DNA of 64,000 bases from Aplidium turbinatum (GCA_918807975.1 OU964920.1:6274501-6338500), one strand, 5' to 3'. Positions 43,436 through 55,365 are shown, numbered from the stretch's first letter. Translations and numbers: made by a program. The notes: generated from the sequence alone by a model not told the origin.

Positions 43436-46032
43436 ATGGATGTTTCTTTCACGAAAACGGAAAGAGGAAGGAATAAAGCATGCCATGGTGACTACTGCTA
43501 TAATCACGACAGGAATAGTAAGCTTGGTGAGGGGTTAAGCTTCTGGTTGTGTGAAGAGTATTGGAAGGAAAATAAGTGCAAAGCAAGAATGCATGTCTGC
43601 AATGAAAAGGCAGTGAAATTTGTTGGAGAACATAACCACGCTCCAAATGGTCAGCGTAAGCAGGTTTTGGACGTTTGTGCCCAGGTTAAGTTGCAAGCAG
43701 CAACGTCTTACGCTACAACTCAGCAAATCATTACGGCGGCAACAGCAGATTTGCATCCAAATGCAGCAGCTCAAATTCCTGAGGAACGTGTTTTGAAACG
43801 CAGCATTCAGCGAGCCAGAAGACAAGTACAAAATATTTCTGTGGAGCAGTCAAATGCTGAAGAACTGGTAATTCTATTAGAATTCAAGAAATTGGATGAT
43901 GGTACTGTGTTTCTGCTTTATGATTCTGGGCCTGGAAATGATCGCATATGCATCTTCAGTACCCAGCGTAACCTTGAACTTCTCTCTCAGAGTCAAAGCT
44001 ATTTCTCTGATGGAACGTTTAGCACAGCTCCAAGCCATCTCTTTCAACAGCTATATACCATCTATGCTATTGAATTAGGCACAATTGTACCTCTTGTCTA
44101 TGCTCTTCTTCCGAACAAAGCTGCTCAAACCTATTGTCGACTTTTGCAGGCTATAAAAAACCTTCGACCTCAAATAAATCCAATGTCCTGGATGGCAGAC
44201 TTTGAGAAGGCTGCAATCAATGCCATTCAAGACAATTTTCCCGCAACTTTACTGACGGGCTGCTTTTTCCATTTACAGCAATGTGTTTGGCGTAAAATAC
44301 AGCAATTTGGATTGGTATCAGCTTATAAAGAAGATGATGGAAAGTTTGCAATGAGTGCGCGGAGCCTGGCAGCACTAGCTTTTGTACCAGAACAAGACGT
44401 TGGGAACGCATTACAAAATACAAGTAGGGTTACCAGATTGGGCGCTTTTACGCCCAATTGGGCTACTTTTGATTTCTCCAGGCGCCAAAAATTCTCGTTG
44501 GGCGCGCTTTTTTGGATGGCGCCTAATTGGGCTACTTTTTTTTAAAGTATAATATAACCTTTTTATGTAAAAATTGTGTCATGTTTAAGATTTTTACCTA
44601 ATTTGTACCGTAGTTATTTCATTGAGGAGGAGCATTTTTGGAGGCCTCGGTCAGGCAGGGTTACCAATTTGGTAGGCTATAAAGATGCCAATTTTCAAAA
44701 ATGTGCATGTTTAGGCTTTAATGTCTGGCAATCTTGGCAACTTAAGTGATCCGTGTTATTATCATGAAAATGCAGTGAGTGGACATCAGTTCAGATTTGT
44801 TTTTATTTCTGACCATCGCAACGAAAAACAATGTACGGTATGTCAACATAGCAGGGGTCTAGAAAAAGGTAGAAACGACAAAACACGGACGCTATAACGT
44901 GCATGATGCCAAAGCAGGACAATCAGTTATGGCATGGTCGCAACACTTTAATAAAGTTTTTACAAAATGTAGAAAGATGAGAAAAAAATGGTTAGTGAAG
45001 GCATTTTTTGTGTTTAGGTACCGGTACCTGTTTGTAGCTATTTTAACAAACAGTTGATTGATTGAATCTTTATCCTCGGCCTAGGAAAGCTTTTTGAATA
45101 GCTTAATCCTGGCAGTTTCGCATACTTGTAGAGGCTTTAAATTACTGACGCAGGCCCGGTCACCGAGATTGACAGAGTGAAGTTGCCGATTGTTGAAGTG
45201 TTGTCGCCGGGGAATTATCCCATCCATTAGGTGCCACTGAATGGAGAGCAGTCCTGAAAATGAGTTGCTCAAGCGCACACCCCGAGAGTCAAACCAGCGC
45301 CGCTTGATCTTGAAGCTTCTTCGTTCTTGAAGTCACGCCCTATGCGCTAACCAAGTATCATCTGAGCTATCGGGTGAATGCATGGTTGCCAATCTGTTTG
45401 AAAGATGTGAAGAACTGGAAAAACACTTAAAATTTAGGACTGATGATCAAGCGCTTCGGAATAATTTTGTATATTAGCTTATCTCTTTGCTTGGGCTCCA
45501 TTTTGGGCTCTATTTTAGAACCCCCCAAAAAATTGGGCTACTTTTTGCATAAGCTTGGGCTCTTTTTTATATTACCTTCTGGCAACCCTAATTACAAGCC
45601 CTAGTGATAGATGAAGAATTTGATTACCGAATTCAACCTGTAGCTGATTACTTTGAGGACACTTGGATTGGTCGACCAACTCGCCACGGGCATCGAAGAC
45701 CTGCTGTGTTCCCAAATGAACTTTGGAATGTTTATCAGCGCACTTTGCGTGGAGAGCATCGTACCAACAATAGCATTGAAGGGTGGTATAGACGTTTTCA
45801 ATCAACTGTCGGTTGCTTTCGTCTGTCCATCTTTCGCTGCATCAACGCTCTTAAGAAAGAGCAAAAACATAACGAAGTCCTAATGGAACGTCTTGTGGCA
45901 GGCCACAATCCTCCATCTCGAAAAAGGAAATATGAACAACTAAATGAACGAATCCTTCGCATTGTGCAACAGTATGATGCTCGAACAACGGCTCAGTATC
46001 TGCGTGGAATTGCTTACAACTTTGGCATGTAG
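43436..46032 (+). CDS. MULE transposase with N-terminal FLYWCH finger, split by an insertion
   Basis: Part 1 (43436-44424) starts at the ATG giving MDVSFTKTERGRNK. Its FLYWCH zinc finger ends in FWLCEEYWKENKCKARMHV and VGEHNHAP (Cys, Cys, His, His). The catalytic part has the first acidic motif YFSDGTFSTAPSHLFQQLY, the second MSWMADFEKAAINA, and the following CFFHLQQCVWRKIQQFG. Part 2 (45591-46032) resumes with LVIDEEFDYRIQPVADYFED and includes EHRTNNSIEGWYRRFQ, where the Glu is the likely third catalytic residue, and stops after IAYNFGM. Apart from the 1,166-base insert at 44425-45590 both parts are open. Phantom-type animal MULEs have the same FLYWCH-DDE order. Confidence 0.85.
44425..45590. 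mobile_element. hAT-like non-autonomous element interrupting the MULE transposase
   Basis: The ends are TAGGGTTACCAGATTGGGC (left) and the complement of TAGGGTTGCCAGAAGG (right). The flanks are AATACAAG (44417-44424) and ATTACAAG (45591-45598), an 8-base duplication with one difference. Inside are a LINE-tail block (about 44815-44960, minus) and a SINE (45054-45374). Repeated gcccaattgggct palindromes lie near the left end. Confidence 0.8.
45054..45374 (-). mobile_element. tRNA-headed SINE, copy 2
   Basis: Same head, body and AATC tail as the SINE at 19630-19937. The head here is damaged: extra bases lie between the A and B boxes and the first bases are reduced to cccgatagctc. The body matches through gcctctacaagtatgcgaaa and ctgtcaatctcggtgaccgg. 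Confidence 0.8.
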
Positions 46033-46139
46033 TTTTCTTGCGAACTATTTTCTGTTAGAATTGTCGGCTTTTGGTATGTAATTAAATTGAAACTGTTTTC
46101 TTATGAACTATTTTAGGTTTGAATTGTCGGCTTTTCTCT

Positions 46140-46320
46140 GTTTTGTTTTTTGTCGTTAATCTCAGCTTTGAATTATCGGCTTTTAATTGACGGCTTTGAA
46201 TTTTCATCTTTGAATCGTCGTCTTTGAATCAACCGCTTTGAATTTTCGTCTTTGAATCATCAGCTTTGAATAAACGGCTTTGAATTTTCGGCTTTGAATT
46301 GTCTGCTTTAAATTGTCGTG
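46140..46320 (-). repeat. Right subterminal minisatellite of the MULE
   Basis: About 13 units of ctttgaattwtcggc-type sequence, the complement of the array at 42722-42870. Confidence 0.85.
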
Positions 46321-46334
46321 CTACCGTAAGCCAC

Positions 46335-47020
46335 ACTACCTCACACCCCCAAGACTTTTGCATGTGATGGTCAAACTCATGATTTCACAGCTGCATTTAC
46401 TATTGAAGGAGTTGGGTTACATATTTGAAACTTGAACTGTTTATAGCTTAGGCAAAGAAGATTTTTTTCTGAAAGTTTCAACTTCCTGAATGACTGTCCA
46501 CAGGGTCAAATATTAACCACAAGATGGCGCATTTTGAGTTTTTTGCCCGCGCTTCATCTTTGCACCCTTCAAACTTCAATAATTTCACATTTTTTTAGTG
46601 TAAGTCTCATGGGGGTCAATTACCAACTAGTATAGAATAATAATATACAAAATGGTAGTTCTGGGACTATTGGTTTGGGAGATAGCGGACATCAAAAATT
46701 GGTGTAATTTTTTCAAATGTAAAAAATTTCAATTTTTGAAAGGTTGTATATCTAAAACTAATTTGAAATTAGCAATTTCGATGGTAGATATGAAAACTAG
46801 GGCTGCTTCTTAATCAGAATACCAAATTTCAGATTTGTGGATGCTTTACATAAAAAGTTGTGAAGACCCAAACATGGAGGAAAATTTACATGCGAACGCA
46901 TTTTGAGGGACCTTGGTGACTTTGAAGGGCTGTAATTTCTAAACGTCTTGAGATAATGAGCTGAAATTATTTTTGTGTTCATTATACATCAATATGAAAC
47001 TTTAGTGTGAATTTCAAGAA
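46335..47020. other. Right part of element O, no gene seen
   Basis: AT-rich sequence with short frames only. It precedes the right inverted repeat of O. Confidence 0.4.
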
Positions 47021-47073
47021 AATCTAAGAGGGTCGAGCTTGCACACCCTGTTGAGTTGACATGGAATGACCCT

Positions 47074-48108
47074 TTATTGCGACGGGTGTCAGAAAAGCGA
47101 CATTCTCTAGTCGTGAATTTCTTGTTCTAGAGTTGTTCGGTCTGTTGAACTGTTCTCTTTTGTAAGCCTCTTGCTTTTTATTATAGTGGGAATTATGAAA
47201 GCATAATTATGTCGTTTCAGAAACTCGGATTTCAAGTCAAGTCAGTTTATTTTGTTTTGTGGTAAGCTAAATTCCGTGAGAGTGGCATTTTTTAACAGGA
47301 AGCATACGGTAACCTAAATTTCGTGTGAGCAGAATTTAGGTATTGAATTTTCACAGTTGAAGTGCATTTGCAACTGGCAATTTTCATAGGTTTCTGCCAA
47401 ATCTTCTCATAATAATTTAAATTTTTAAAAACATTTCAAAAGCGAAAAACAAATGACAAAATTAGCGTAATACGATAAAATTCGTGCAAGTTGTAAAAAT
47501 ATTGTTCATAAAAGAACTGTTAGTTTTTATTCTGTCCAATCCATTTCAATCATTACTACATGTGTGCTTCTCTTTCTTTTTGTTTTATTTTTTTGCTGTT
47601 TTGTCTTTTGGGTTTTGTGGCCATGTTAACTTCAGACATATATATAGCTTGCTAAATGATTTGATCACTGTTCAGGCACGTTTTAAACCTTTCAAGGTTT
47701 TGCCACCTTTTTCCATTCATTAACGTGCTGGTAGGTCTATGGACTATTGTAGTTAGTAGTGGTATCTTTAATTTTCATCCTGGACGCGTTAATGACAAAA
47801 ATAAAATGAATGAATGAATCGCAAAATATTTGTGAAGGGATTGACATTGCCACCAAGATCGAAAATTTACGCAAAGATTAAACTATAATTTACTCTTAAC
47901 TAGTGAGGGGCGAGTCTAATTTTCAACTTTGTTTGTGCCCAGGTCAGTATGTACAAATTAAAGACGTAAAATCAATTTAAATGCATTATTTTTCTCATGT
48001 ATAAGTGAGTCTAACTGAGTGCACTAAGCGTATCAAGTCTTGTTTTTTTAATTTATCTGTGATTGAAAAGATTTGTAAACTGCAGGAGAAAGAGCAATTA
48101 TTAGAACA
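47074..48108. other. Upstream region of FNTA with a degenerate LINE tail
   Basis: About 47600-47820 resembles a LINE 3' end (gcacgttttaaacctttcaa, then aaaataaaatgaatgaatga). The FNTA promoter and 5' untranslated region must lie in or left of this stretch, but no TATA box or initiator was clear. Confidence 0.4.
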
Positions 48109-51100
48109 ATGTCTTCCAGTTCAGATGAAGATGAGGAATATATATTTTACAGGTATCTACACCTATCTACATTTTGACTGCATTTATTATGACATTGATA
48201 AATTTTGGCTTTGTCAGGCTGTCAAGTCCAGTGTTCTTGATTCCTGAACAACCTCCAGCTCTGGCCATTGTTTCAACCTCGGCTCTGGGCTGGAGATGAT
48301 AACGTCTCCAGCTCAAAGCCGGAGGTGTGTATGCCAACTGTGTGTAGCTGTGGTCAAGTTTATGACTTGGGATAAATGTAGTTTTATGTATCATTGTGGT
48401 ATTGTAATAATGCAAGAATACTCAATTACATAATTATGTTGACTGTAACTTTAGGCTAAAATGTAAGATTGAAAATGGGTTCAAGGAAGTCAAGCAAAAA
48501 TCTTCAATACCCTAAAAACAATACTACACAGGCCTTAAAACTCGTGTTTTTTTCCGGCAGCCATCGTGGCCTACCGAGAGCGCCTTCTCAGCGGCCAAAT
48601 CTGCGTGCTTGGTGGCCAAAATACAATAACGATAGCACAAGTAAATAGCATTAAACTTACAACAATGTTAAAATGATCACTTAGCGTTATTGAAGTCTGG
48701 GCGACGTCCTGCAATAGAATTGTTGTACCACGCATTAAATGCTTTATCGGGATTGTAATCCGGTATTGCGGGACCATCTAACGACCCTAAATTGTTTTCA
48801 CTGCTTGCAGCTCAGTAAATTGTTTCAACTGCATACCGCCTTTCATAAAACCTGACCATTTATTTCGTTATGATGTCACCGTTGAGGATGTGAAGTCACT
48901 AACCCACAGCGTTCTCAACTATGAAGATACGTGTTTTACCCACGGATGTCAACTAACCTAGTTTTCCTTTTTAACAACGATTTTATGTCCGACAACATTG
49001 AATCGATATAAAAACGACAATATTGCCAGCCGATGTAAATTAGCACTTCGGATTAACACTTCTTTAAAATACACATCGGGAATTGCACACAAGACTTACA
49101 GCGCTGGTGATCGCAGCTGGATATATTCAATACAACAGTAGTGACTATGATGCGCTGACCTATTACTGCATCACTCTTTGATACTACATATTTTCGACAT
49201 TTAATCCACGATCATTCTATTGCGAAATTAAATAATTGGCTAGAAGAAACCGGCGGCCAAACGTGGCCGACGGAGGAGGTAGCACAGGCGGTCATTCAAG
49301 CACTACTTAGCGGCCAAGGCCGCGATGGCCGCCGACTGCTTTAAGGCTTGCTACGTCAGGTCACGGTGGACATAAAAACATAGCCAAATTTGAAATCTAT
49401 TCAAATGTTTGCATCTAAATGAACCCTTTTGAAAGAATGGAATCATTGCCATAAAGCACCTTCCTTAAGAGTGCCTGGTTATCGCTTTACTGCTAGATAA
49501 GAGTGGTGTACCAACAAACAGGTTGGAGGATAATGTGGGTTGTATCAATGAGACTCTCAGGCACCAAATGCAGACACTTCTAAGAAAAAGGCACCATATT
49601 TAACAAATATGAGGTGATTTCTTCAAGTTTCTAAAGCCCTTGGAATGAATACGGCCCTTTAAGTTATCTTGGGTCCAACAGTACCCTTTATTAGACTTCC
49701 CTGTTAACCTATTGCCAACAACCACACAGTTAAAACCTTGATTATGAGGTAGATATTAACAAAGGCTTAGAAGCTCGGGCCACAGTTGACATTTTCTGGC
49801 CGGAACATCTGGCCTCTGACCAAAATCTTGCCTCCGGTGCATCAGTAGCATTTTGTTATTTTGGGTTAGCCATGTAACAATAATATAAATCAACACATGA
49901 ACGAAAACAACAATAAACCAATAGATAGAACTTATGAGTGCTATATTATTGCTGAAAATTAACACAATTTTAGGTGACTTACAACAAGTTGTAAGTGGTC
50001 TGTGGTCGTAAATGCTTTCCTTTGCCAAGTGAAGAACAATTCCATCTATAGACGTTCTCCATTGAAGTGGCACAGACATAATGTGCAACTATAGTCTTTC
50101 TTGCAGGAATGTGGTTAACATAACATTTTGCATTTTTTAAAATTTAGCTCAGTCAGTTAAGGGTTCAACTTTGTGCATAAAAAACTGCAAAATCAAGCAG
50201 CGCTGCTCAGGTTTGCGATTGTGCAACTCATTTTAAGGATTATTCTCCATTTAGTTACCTGTAGTGGATGGTATAATTTACGGACATTAACACTGCAACA
50301 ACCAGAAGCTTACCTCTCTGCTAAATCTGGGTGACTGCCTTGTGTCAGTGGTTACAAGTATATGAAACTGCCAGAAATAAGCTCTCAAAGAAGATTTTAA
50401 AGTTCTAAGATAAATATTCTAGCAATTAATCCACAAGTTAGCCCATCAAAGCATCATAATTGTGCATAAAATTAATATTTTTGTTTCATGTTTTAGAGAC
50501 CGTCCAGAATGGACCGATGTGAAGCCTATCCCACAAGATGATGGAGTGTCCCCTGTAGTTCAAATCGCATACAGCGACAAATGTAATTCAACCTTTGTTT
50601 AACAGCAGTACTGTATATGTATTTTTTGTCACGGTACTGCTATTTTGCATTCTTCAAGTGCTGGCATTTGCACAAAAATCTAACCTCTTAGTGTAATTTA
50701 TTAAGAATCGATTTCGCTAATAGTAATAGCATCTTCAGCTTTTTCAAATAGAATATTTTTTGAAATAATATAGAAATACTGTAGTACGTATGTTTTTTGC
50801 CATGTTTTTTATTTTTTTTAAACATGACATATTGAACAGAGGATGCTAACCATCTTTAACTTTTTTGCCTTTTTGTTACAGTTAAAGATGTGTTTGACTA
50901 TTTCCGAGCAATGCTTGCGAAAGATGAAAAAAGTGAAAGAGCATTAGAGCTAACACAATCAGCTATTGATTTAAATCCAGCCAATTACACCGTTTGGCAA
51001 TACAGGTATCTCAATGTATAAACTAAAAGCTGTAGTTCATCATAAATGAAAATTACCATGTCCAATTGTCCAATCTATAATGTATCACATTATAGGAATT

Positions 51101-54100
51101 TTTCAGCTGCTTATGATATTGCTTGAATATCAAAACCATCCACCCAACAGAACTTATCATTTTGCAAAATCTGTGTTTTTTTGTTAGTTTTGATGTGCAA
51201 TTGTGCATCGTTATGGCATGGTTAGTCTTTGCTCTGCTACCTAGCTTTTCTAAATCTACATATTAAGTTTGCAAACAAAGTTTTTACCCTGTTTGAAAAT
51301 TGTGTTGTAAAACATACTTTTGTGTCGATTCTTTTTAGATAGAAGTTTGAAAGCGATTCTGTATATATATATTCAGTGTAAGCTGTTCAGTACACAAGTT
51401 GCTACAATGTTTCTGTTACAGACGAGTTATATTGAAAGAGTTAAAGAAAGATATACAAAAGGAGATGGATTTTTTGTCCAAAATCATCGTTGATCAACAG
51501 AAGAATTATCAGGTCAATATTTTCATAAAATTGGTGTTAATAGGATGTGCTTGGCCAGACAGCGAAATCTGTTATTTTTACATTGATTCAACGTCTCAGA
51601 GGTTGAATGTTGTCTGGGTCATTTGTGCTAAATTTTGTGCATTCAAATCAAATCTTTATGCGGTTTTAATTGCTGTAGGTCTGGCACCATCGGCGAGCAT
51701 TAATTGAATGGAGTCGAGATCATTCCAAGGAAATGGAGTTTACATCAAAAATAATCAAATTGGATCAAAAAAACTATCATGCCTGGCAACACCGTCAGTG
51801 GGTGATAATGGTATGGGTAACCTTTCCTTGATGATTTGTCTAAAATACAAAGTTCACTAGTATGACATATTTAACTTTAAAATTTAATAGCGGAAGTTTG
51901 GACACATCTTTTTATTGTCTATCACAGATTCAGTTATCTCCTTTAGCATTATTCGTGCTTTTTAGATAATACAGTATACGGTACCGTAAGTGTTCTTCTA
52001 GGCTACATATCGAACTGGCATCCTTTGCTAGAATGGAGTTTATCGACTGTTATTTGTCACCTGCACAGGAATTTGAATTGTGGAAAGGGGAATTAGACTT
52101 CATTTCTTCTCTGCACGAGTTGGATGTTAGAAATAACTCCGCTTGGAACCAGCGCTACTTCGTCATCCAACACACCACTGGCTTCACTGATGAAGTTTTG
52201 AAGAGAGAAATCGAGTACGTTAGATATTGTTGATAAACAAATTATTTATCGACTTTCTATGTCTCAAACTTGTTTGCAGAAGTTTTAAAAAGTAGTTGTA
52301 ATTTTGAAAGCAATAAAAGTAGCTGCTGAAAGGTTTACTAAAATATTTTACTATTTGACCGGCGCCTAACTGTCTGCGCCTAAAAGACTTGCTCCCTCTC
52401 ACCACTCGGCTGTGTTGTCGGCCTAAACTATGCTTGAGTTTATGAAATAACTTTGTGGACGAACGATCAAAACGACACTTTGTAACCTCTACCTTGAGTG
52501 ATTCTTCTGTGGAATGCAATTCCGTACGTGTGCGCCAGACAGCATATTTTAGTCTGCTAACCACATTTCTTTGCTAGGTATACAGTGAAGAAGATTGATG
52601 TTGTGACCAGAAACGAGAGCGCTTGGAGTTATCTAAGAGGGTAAGATCGCCAGTTCGGTTGCAGTGTTGCCAAAAATGTTTGTGTAAATTAGGACTTGAT
52701 CTTTGTAATTGTACAATATTCTATCAATCCAGCATCAAATCATTTTGGCAAGAACTTTTTGAGCTGGTGTGTAAAAGTTGTTGATACGTTGCAAATAAAA
52801 GATGTGTTATGTTTCGTTATGTTTTTGGTAGTTGTCATGTCCCTTGTTTCACATTGCAGCTTTAGGTATGTGGTCATTTTTTGCTGTGTGTTGTTATATG
52901 AACTAGGCTGTCTTTGTAGCAATAGCTAAGCGCTTGAAGACGATCGATATCAAATCATTCGTAATAATACTTCGCAATGCCATGCCGATCAGAGTGAGAT
53001 AGGATGATACTTTTGACGTCCAATCTGTGTTTTCTGAACAGGATCCTCCAAGATCGAGGTCTGACATGGGATGCTGATCTCCGCAAGCGCATCATGTCCT
53101 GGAGGAACGAGAATCTCAAGTCCCCGCATCTTGCAGCGTTTTTAATTGATATGTACAATGAAGACCTCGAAAACAAAGCCTGTAACGTTGGCGAGACAAT
53201 AACGAAAATAAAAGAGGTAGAAAATCTTGCGTTTAAGCGACTGTTATTTGTTGGAACTCTTATAGCCTTCCTTTATACTGTTATGGTTTTGAGAATTATG
53301 TACAGCTCTCCATTCAGTGGCGGTTAACAAAAGGAGAACACAAATGGTTTATTTTGAGCGTGTCAAGACTGTACAGTGTACAATCGTACAAGGTAGGCTA
53401 CAGGTAAAGAGTGACGAGTTTAGCACAAACAGAAAACACGACGCCGACCAGTTATGACGTCAGCCCAAGTCGGGTTAGTGCTTTAGATTCAATCGTCAAC
53501 AGCGAAAGTTTTGCATCTCCATTCTAGAAATTCCTGGGTTCAAAGCGTTCGCAAGCATGCACAACTTCCAAGATTAAGCCTAAGAGGATAAAATGAACTA
53601 GTTGTCAAGAGATAAGAAATTGGTCACCGTTTTCAAAGCGATTTTGTATTTGTAAAAAATGTATTTTGTCTGTTTGCGCAATCTTTGCTGCAATTGAAGA
53701 AATAATTTTTGACTTGGGTTTTACTTTTTCTTGACTACAAAGCATTTATTGTGGCAAATATCAGATATGTGTACAAGTAGATTTTTCAAACCTGACTTGT
53801 TTCTCTTTTGCTTGAAAAACATTTGCGTAAAGCAAACTACCTAACCTTGCATCAACGAATCAACCAAAGCTTGCGTCATTCATACTTTTTCACCATGTAT
53901 GGTGATCGTGATAAAATTTAGGACTGTAGAGTCGGAAAGATTTTAACGTGTCCGAAACCGGCCAGTTGTAAACCGAGTAGTCGGAGTCGTACGTTTTTCG
54001 CCCAATTTCACAGCCCTGGTTAAATCATCTGAAACGTTACTAAATAAAACGTACTTGAACGGCAACGCAACCATATCTTTCCAGCAATTGGTCTAATGCT

Positions 54101-54219
54101 TGTTGTGTTCATGTATTTAGCTTTGCAAAGAACTTGCTGAAGAGACTGATACAATAAGAAGAAAGTACTGGAACATGGTGCAACAGACTGCAGTTCAGGA
54201 ATATGAAGTTGTCAACTGA
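48109..54219 (+). CDS. FNTA: Protein farnesyltransferase/geranylgeranyltransferase type I alpha subunit
   Basis: Nine coding exons: 48109-48152, 50497-50582, 50882-51005, 51422-51512, 51679-51810, 52069-52214, 52578-52640, 53042-53216 and 54121-54219. All have GT-AG borders and matching phases, giving 319 residues. The product is the shared cytosolic alpha subunit that binds the FTase or GGTase-I beta subunit for prenylation of CaaX proteins. Five PPTA repeats follow NxxxW: NYTVWQYR (78), NYQVWHHR (113), NYHAWQHR (147), NNSAWNQR (181) and NESAWSYL (220). Lys112 and Tyr148 line up with human Lys164 and Tyr200, which lie at the active site in the known structures. The start [20 protein letters not shown] lacks most of the human N-terminal tail, so the protein is about 60 residues shorter. 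The C-terminus ([13 protein letters not shown]) matches the family. Intron 1 carries element R copy 2. Confidence 0.96.
48532..49347 (-). repeat. R, copy 2, in FNTA intron 1
   Basis: It matches the copy at 35001-35823 in complement along its whole length, from ggccttaaaactcg to ctgctttaaggc. It lies inside the first intron of FNTA, away from splice sites. Confidence 0.85.
49348..50496. other. FNTA intron 1, remainder; nothing recognised
   Basis: AT-rich intronic sequence that ends in the acceptor tttcatgttttag. No repeat or RNA gene was recognised. Confidence 0.5.
53217..54120. other. FNTA intron 8
   Basis: A 904-base intron between exons 8 and 9. Reading through from exon 8 stays open for 36 codons and includes a hydrophobic stretch, which is judged to be chance. 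No repeat was recognised. Confidence 0.6.
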
Positions 54220-55074
54220 GTTTGGCGAATCGGTAGTTGGGCAATATGACAATCATAAGAACCTGAGTACAGAAAGTTTTCTTTCGAACTGAACACCCGT
54301 GATTCTCCGTGCCGTTTGTTGTGCTTCACCGTCGTTTCATAGTAAGCATCAAAAAAACTATTACTGTATTTTGAAACAAATCACCGTTCCATTATGTTTG
54401 ACTGACTGCTTTTCAACTTTTGACAAATACAATCAGTTCATGTGGAATCAACAAAAATAATTGCTTTAACATGTTGTTTTGCTCAAGTGATTCAGATATT
54501 TTGCGTAAGTCTCCTCTACACATTAGATAGTTTATAGCAGTGACGCTACCCTTTTGGGGCTCACTCATTTTAATCTGTCTAATGTTTTTTTAGCTAAGTT
54601 ATTTGAAAAAAAATGCTGCAAAGGCTCTAAATAGTTATTAATAAGCTTACACAAAACTGTGTTTTAAAATCACCTTTCACAACGTTCTGCTGAAGGCTAA
54701 TCTCCGTCTATTTTTAGTATTTCCGGCGTTTTACAAAAGGTTATTTTATTACTTTGCCTTACATTATAGCAGTGTCATAGTATTGTCGCTTCCGAGTTAC
54801 TATTTGATAAAACCTTCAATATCCGTGCCTTCAAATCACGATATGCGTCCAGTGTAGGGATGTTTCTTATGCTATACATAATAACATCAGTGAATTTCGC
54901 GTTGGAAAAAGAAATTGCTTACGGGCCACACAAAAGCTACGTTTGAATGGCTTAAAAATTCAATTGGCAATTTGCGTTTGGCTTTTTGGCATTTGAAAAG
55001 AATGGTCTCCAATGATGCAGTTTAGAATAGCTTCAACATTCAAATTTTAAGGACTTGGCATTATATACTGTTGG
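54220..55074. other. FNTA 3' flank, no gene seen
   Basis: The 3' untranslated region must begin here. No unambiguous AATAAA close to the stop was found. Confidence 0.45.
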
Positions 55075-55200
55075 CAGTGATGGGCATTATCGGCGATAAA
55101 TTTTTATCGCTTATCGTTATCGCTTAATTATTTTTTCAGTTATCGTTTATCGTTATCGCCAAAGGCAATATTTGATTATCGCCGATAAATTTTATTTCGG
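55075..55200. mobile_element. Left end of a hAT-like element with ATTATCGGCGATAA repeats
   Basis: It starts CAGTGATGGGCATTATCGGC, in the style of the hAT-like insert at 16199 (CAGAGATGGGC). Runs of ttatcgttatcgc and the palindrome TTATCGGCGATAA follow. The other end was not found in the window. A similar run begins at about 63900. Confidence 0.5.
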
Positions 55201-55365
55201 ATCAACACACAAGTGGAAAGTACATGAAAAGTAATATTTTTACTAGCCACCTAGTTCATGAAACTAAAATTAAAACCAGTTCTTCTTCAGTGCCTGAAGT
55301 GTGTGTGCACAGGTCGTTGTCATGGGAGGGGCACGCCCCCTGCAGCGACGGCCCTGGCATCATCA

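Larger units (their letters stand above)
42705..46325 (+). mobile_element. FLYWCH-type MULE transposon with minisatellite ends
   Basis: The element is flanked by an exact 9-base duplication GTAAGCCAC (42696-42704 and 46326-46334), the MULE hallmark. Ends start GGTTAGGC (left) and GGTAGCAC (right, complement). Just inside each end is a tandem array of a ~13-base unit (gccgataattcaaag): 42722-42870 on the left and, in complement, 46140-46320 on the right. The arrays act as long inverted repeats. The transposase gene is split by a hAT-like insert at 44425-45590. Confidence 0.88.
42215..47073. mobile_element. O: composite element bounded by AGGGTCATTCCATGTCAACT repeats
   Basis: The left end (42215) and the complement of the right end (47073) share about 50 bases: agggtcattccatgtcaact, caacagg and aagctcgaccctctt. 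Both are flanked by TTTA. About 42310-42704 is similar to the right half of P (29190-29572). O is interrupted by the FLYWCH MULE at 42705-46325. The remaining right part (46335-47020) has no recognised gene. Confidence 0.65.

Noticed and set aside
42211-47077. TTTA as a certain target duplication of element O
   Set aside because: Four AT-only bases on both sides could match by chance; it is noted but not relied on.
53217-53327. Read-through of FNTA exon 8 giving a hydrophobic, membrane-like tail
   Set aside because: A good GT donor and a matching exon 9 restore the family C-terminus. The tail is intronic and has no counterpart in the family.
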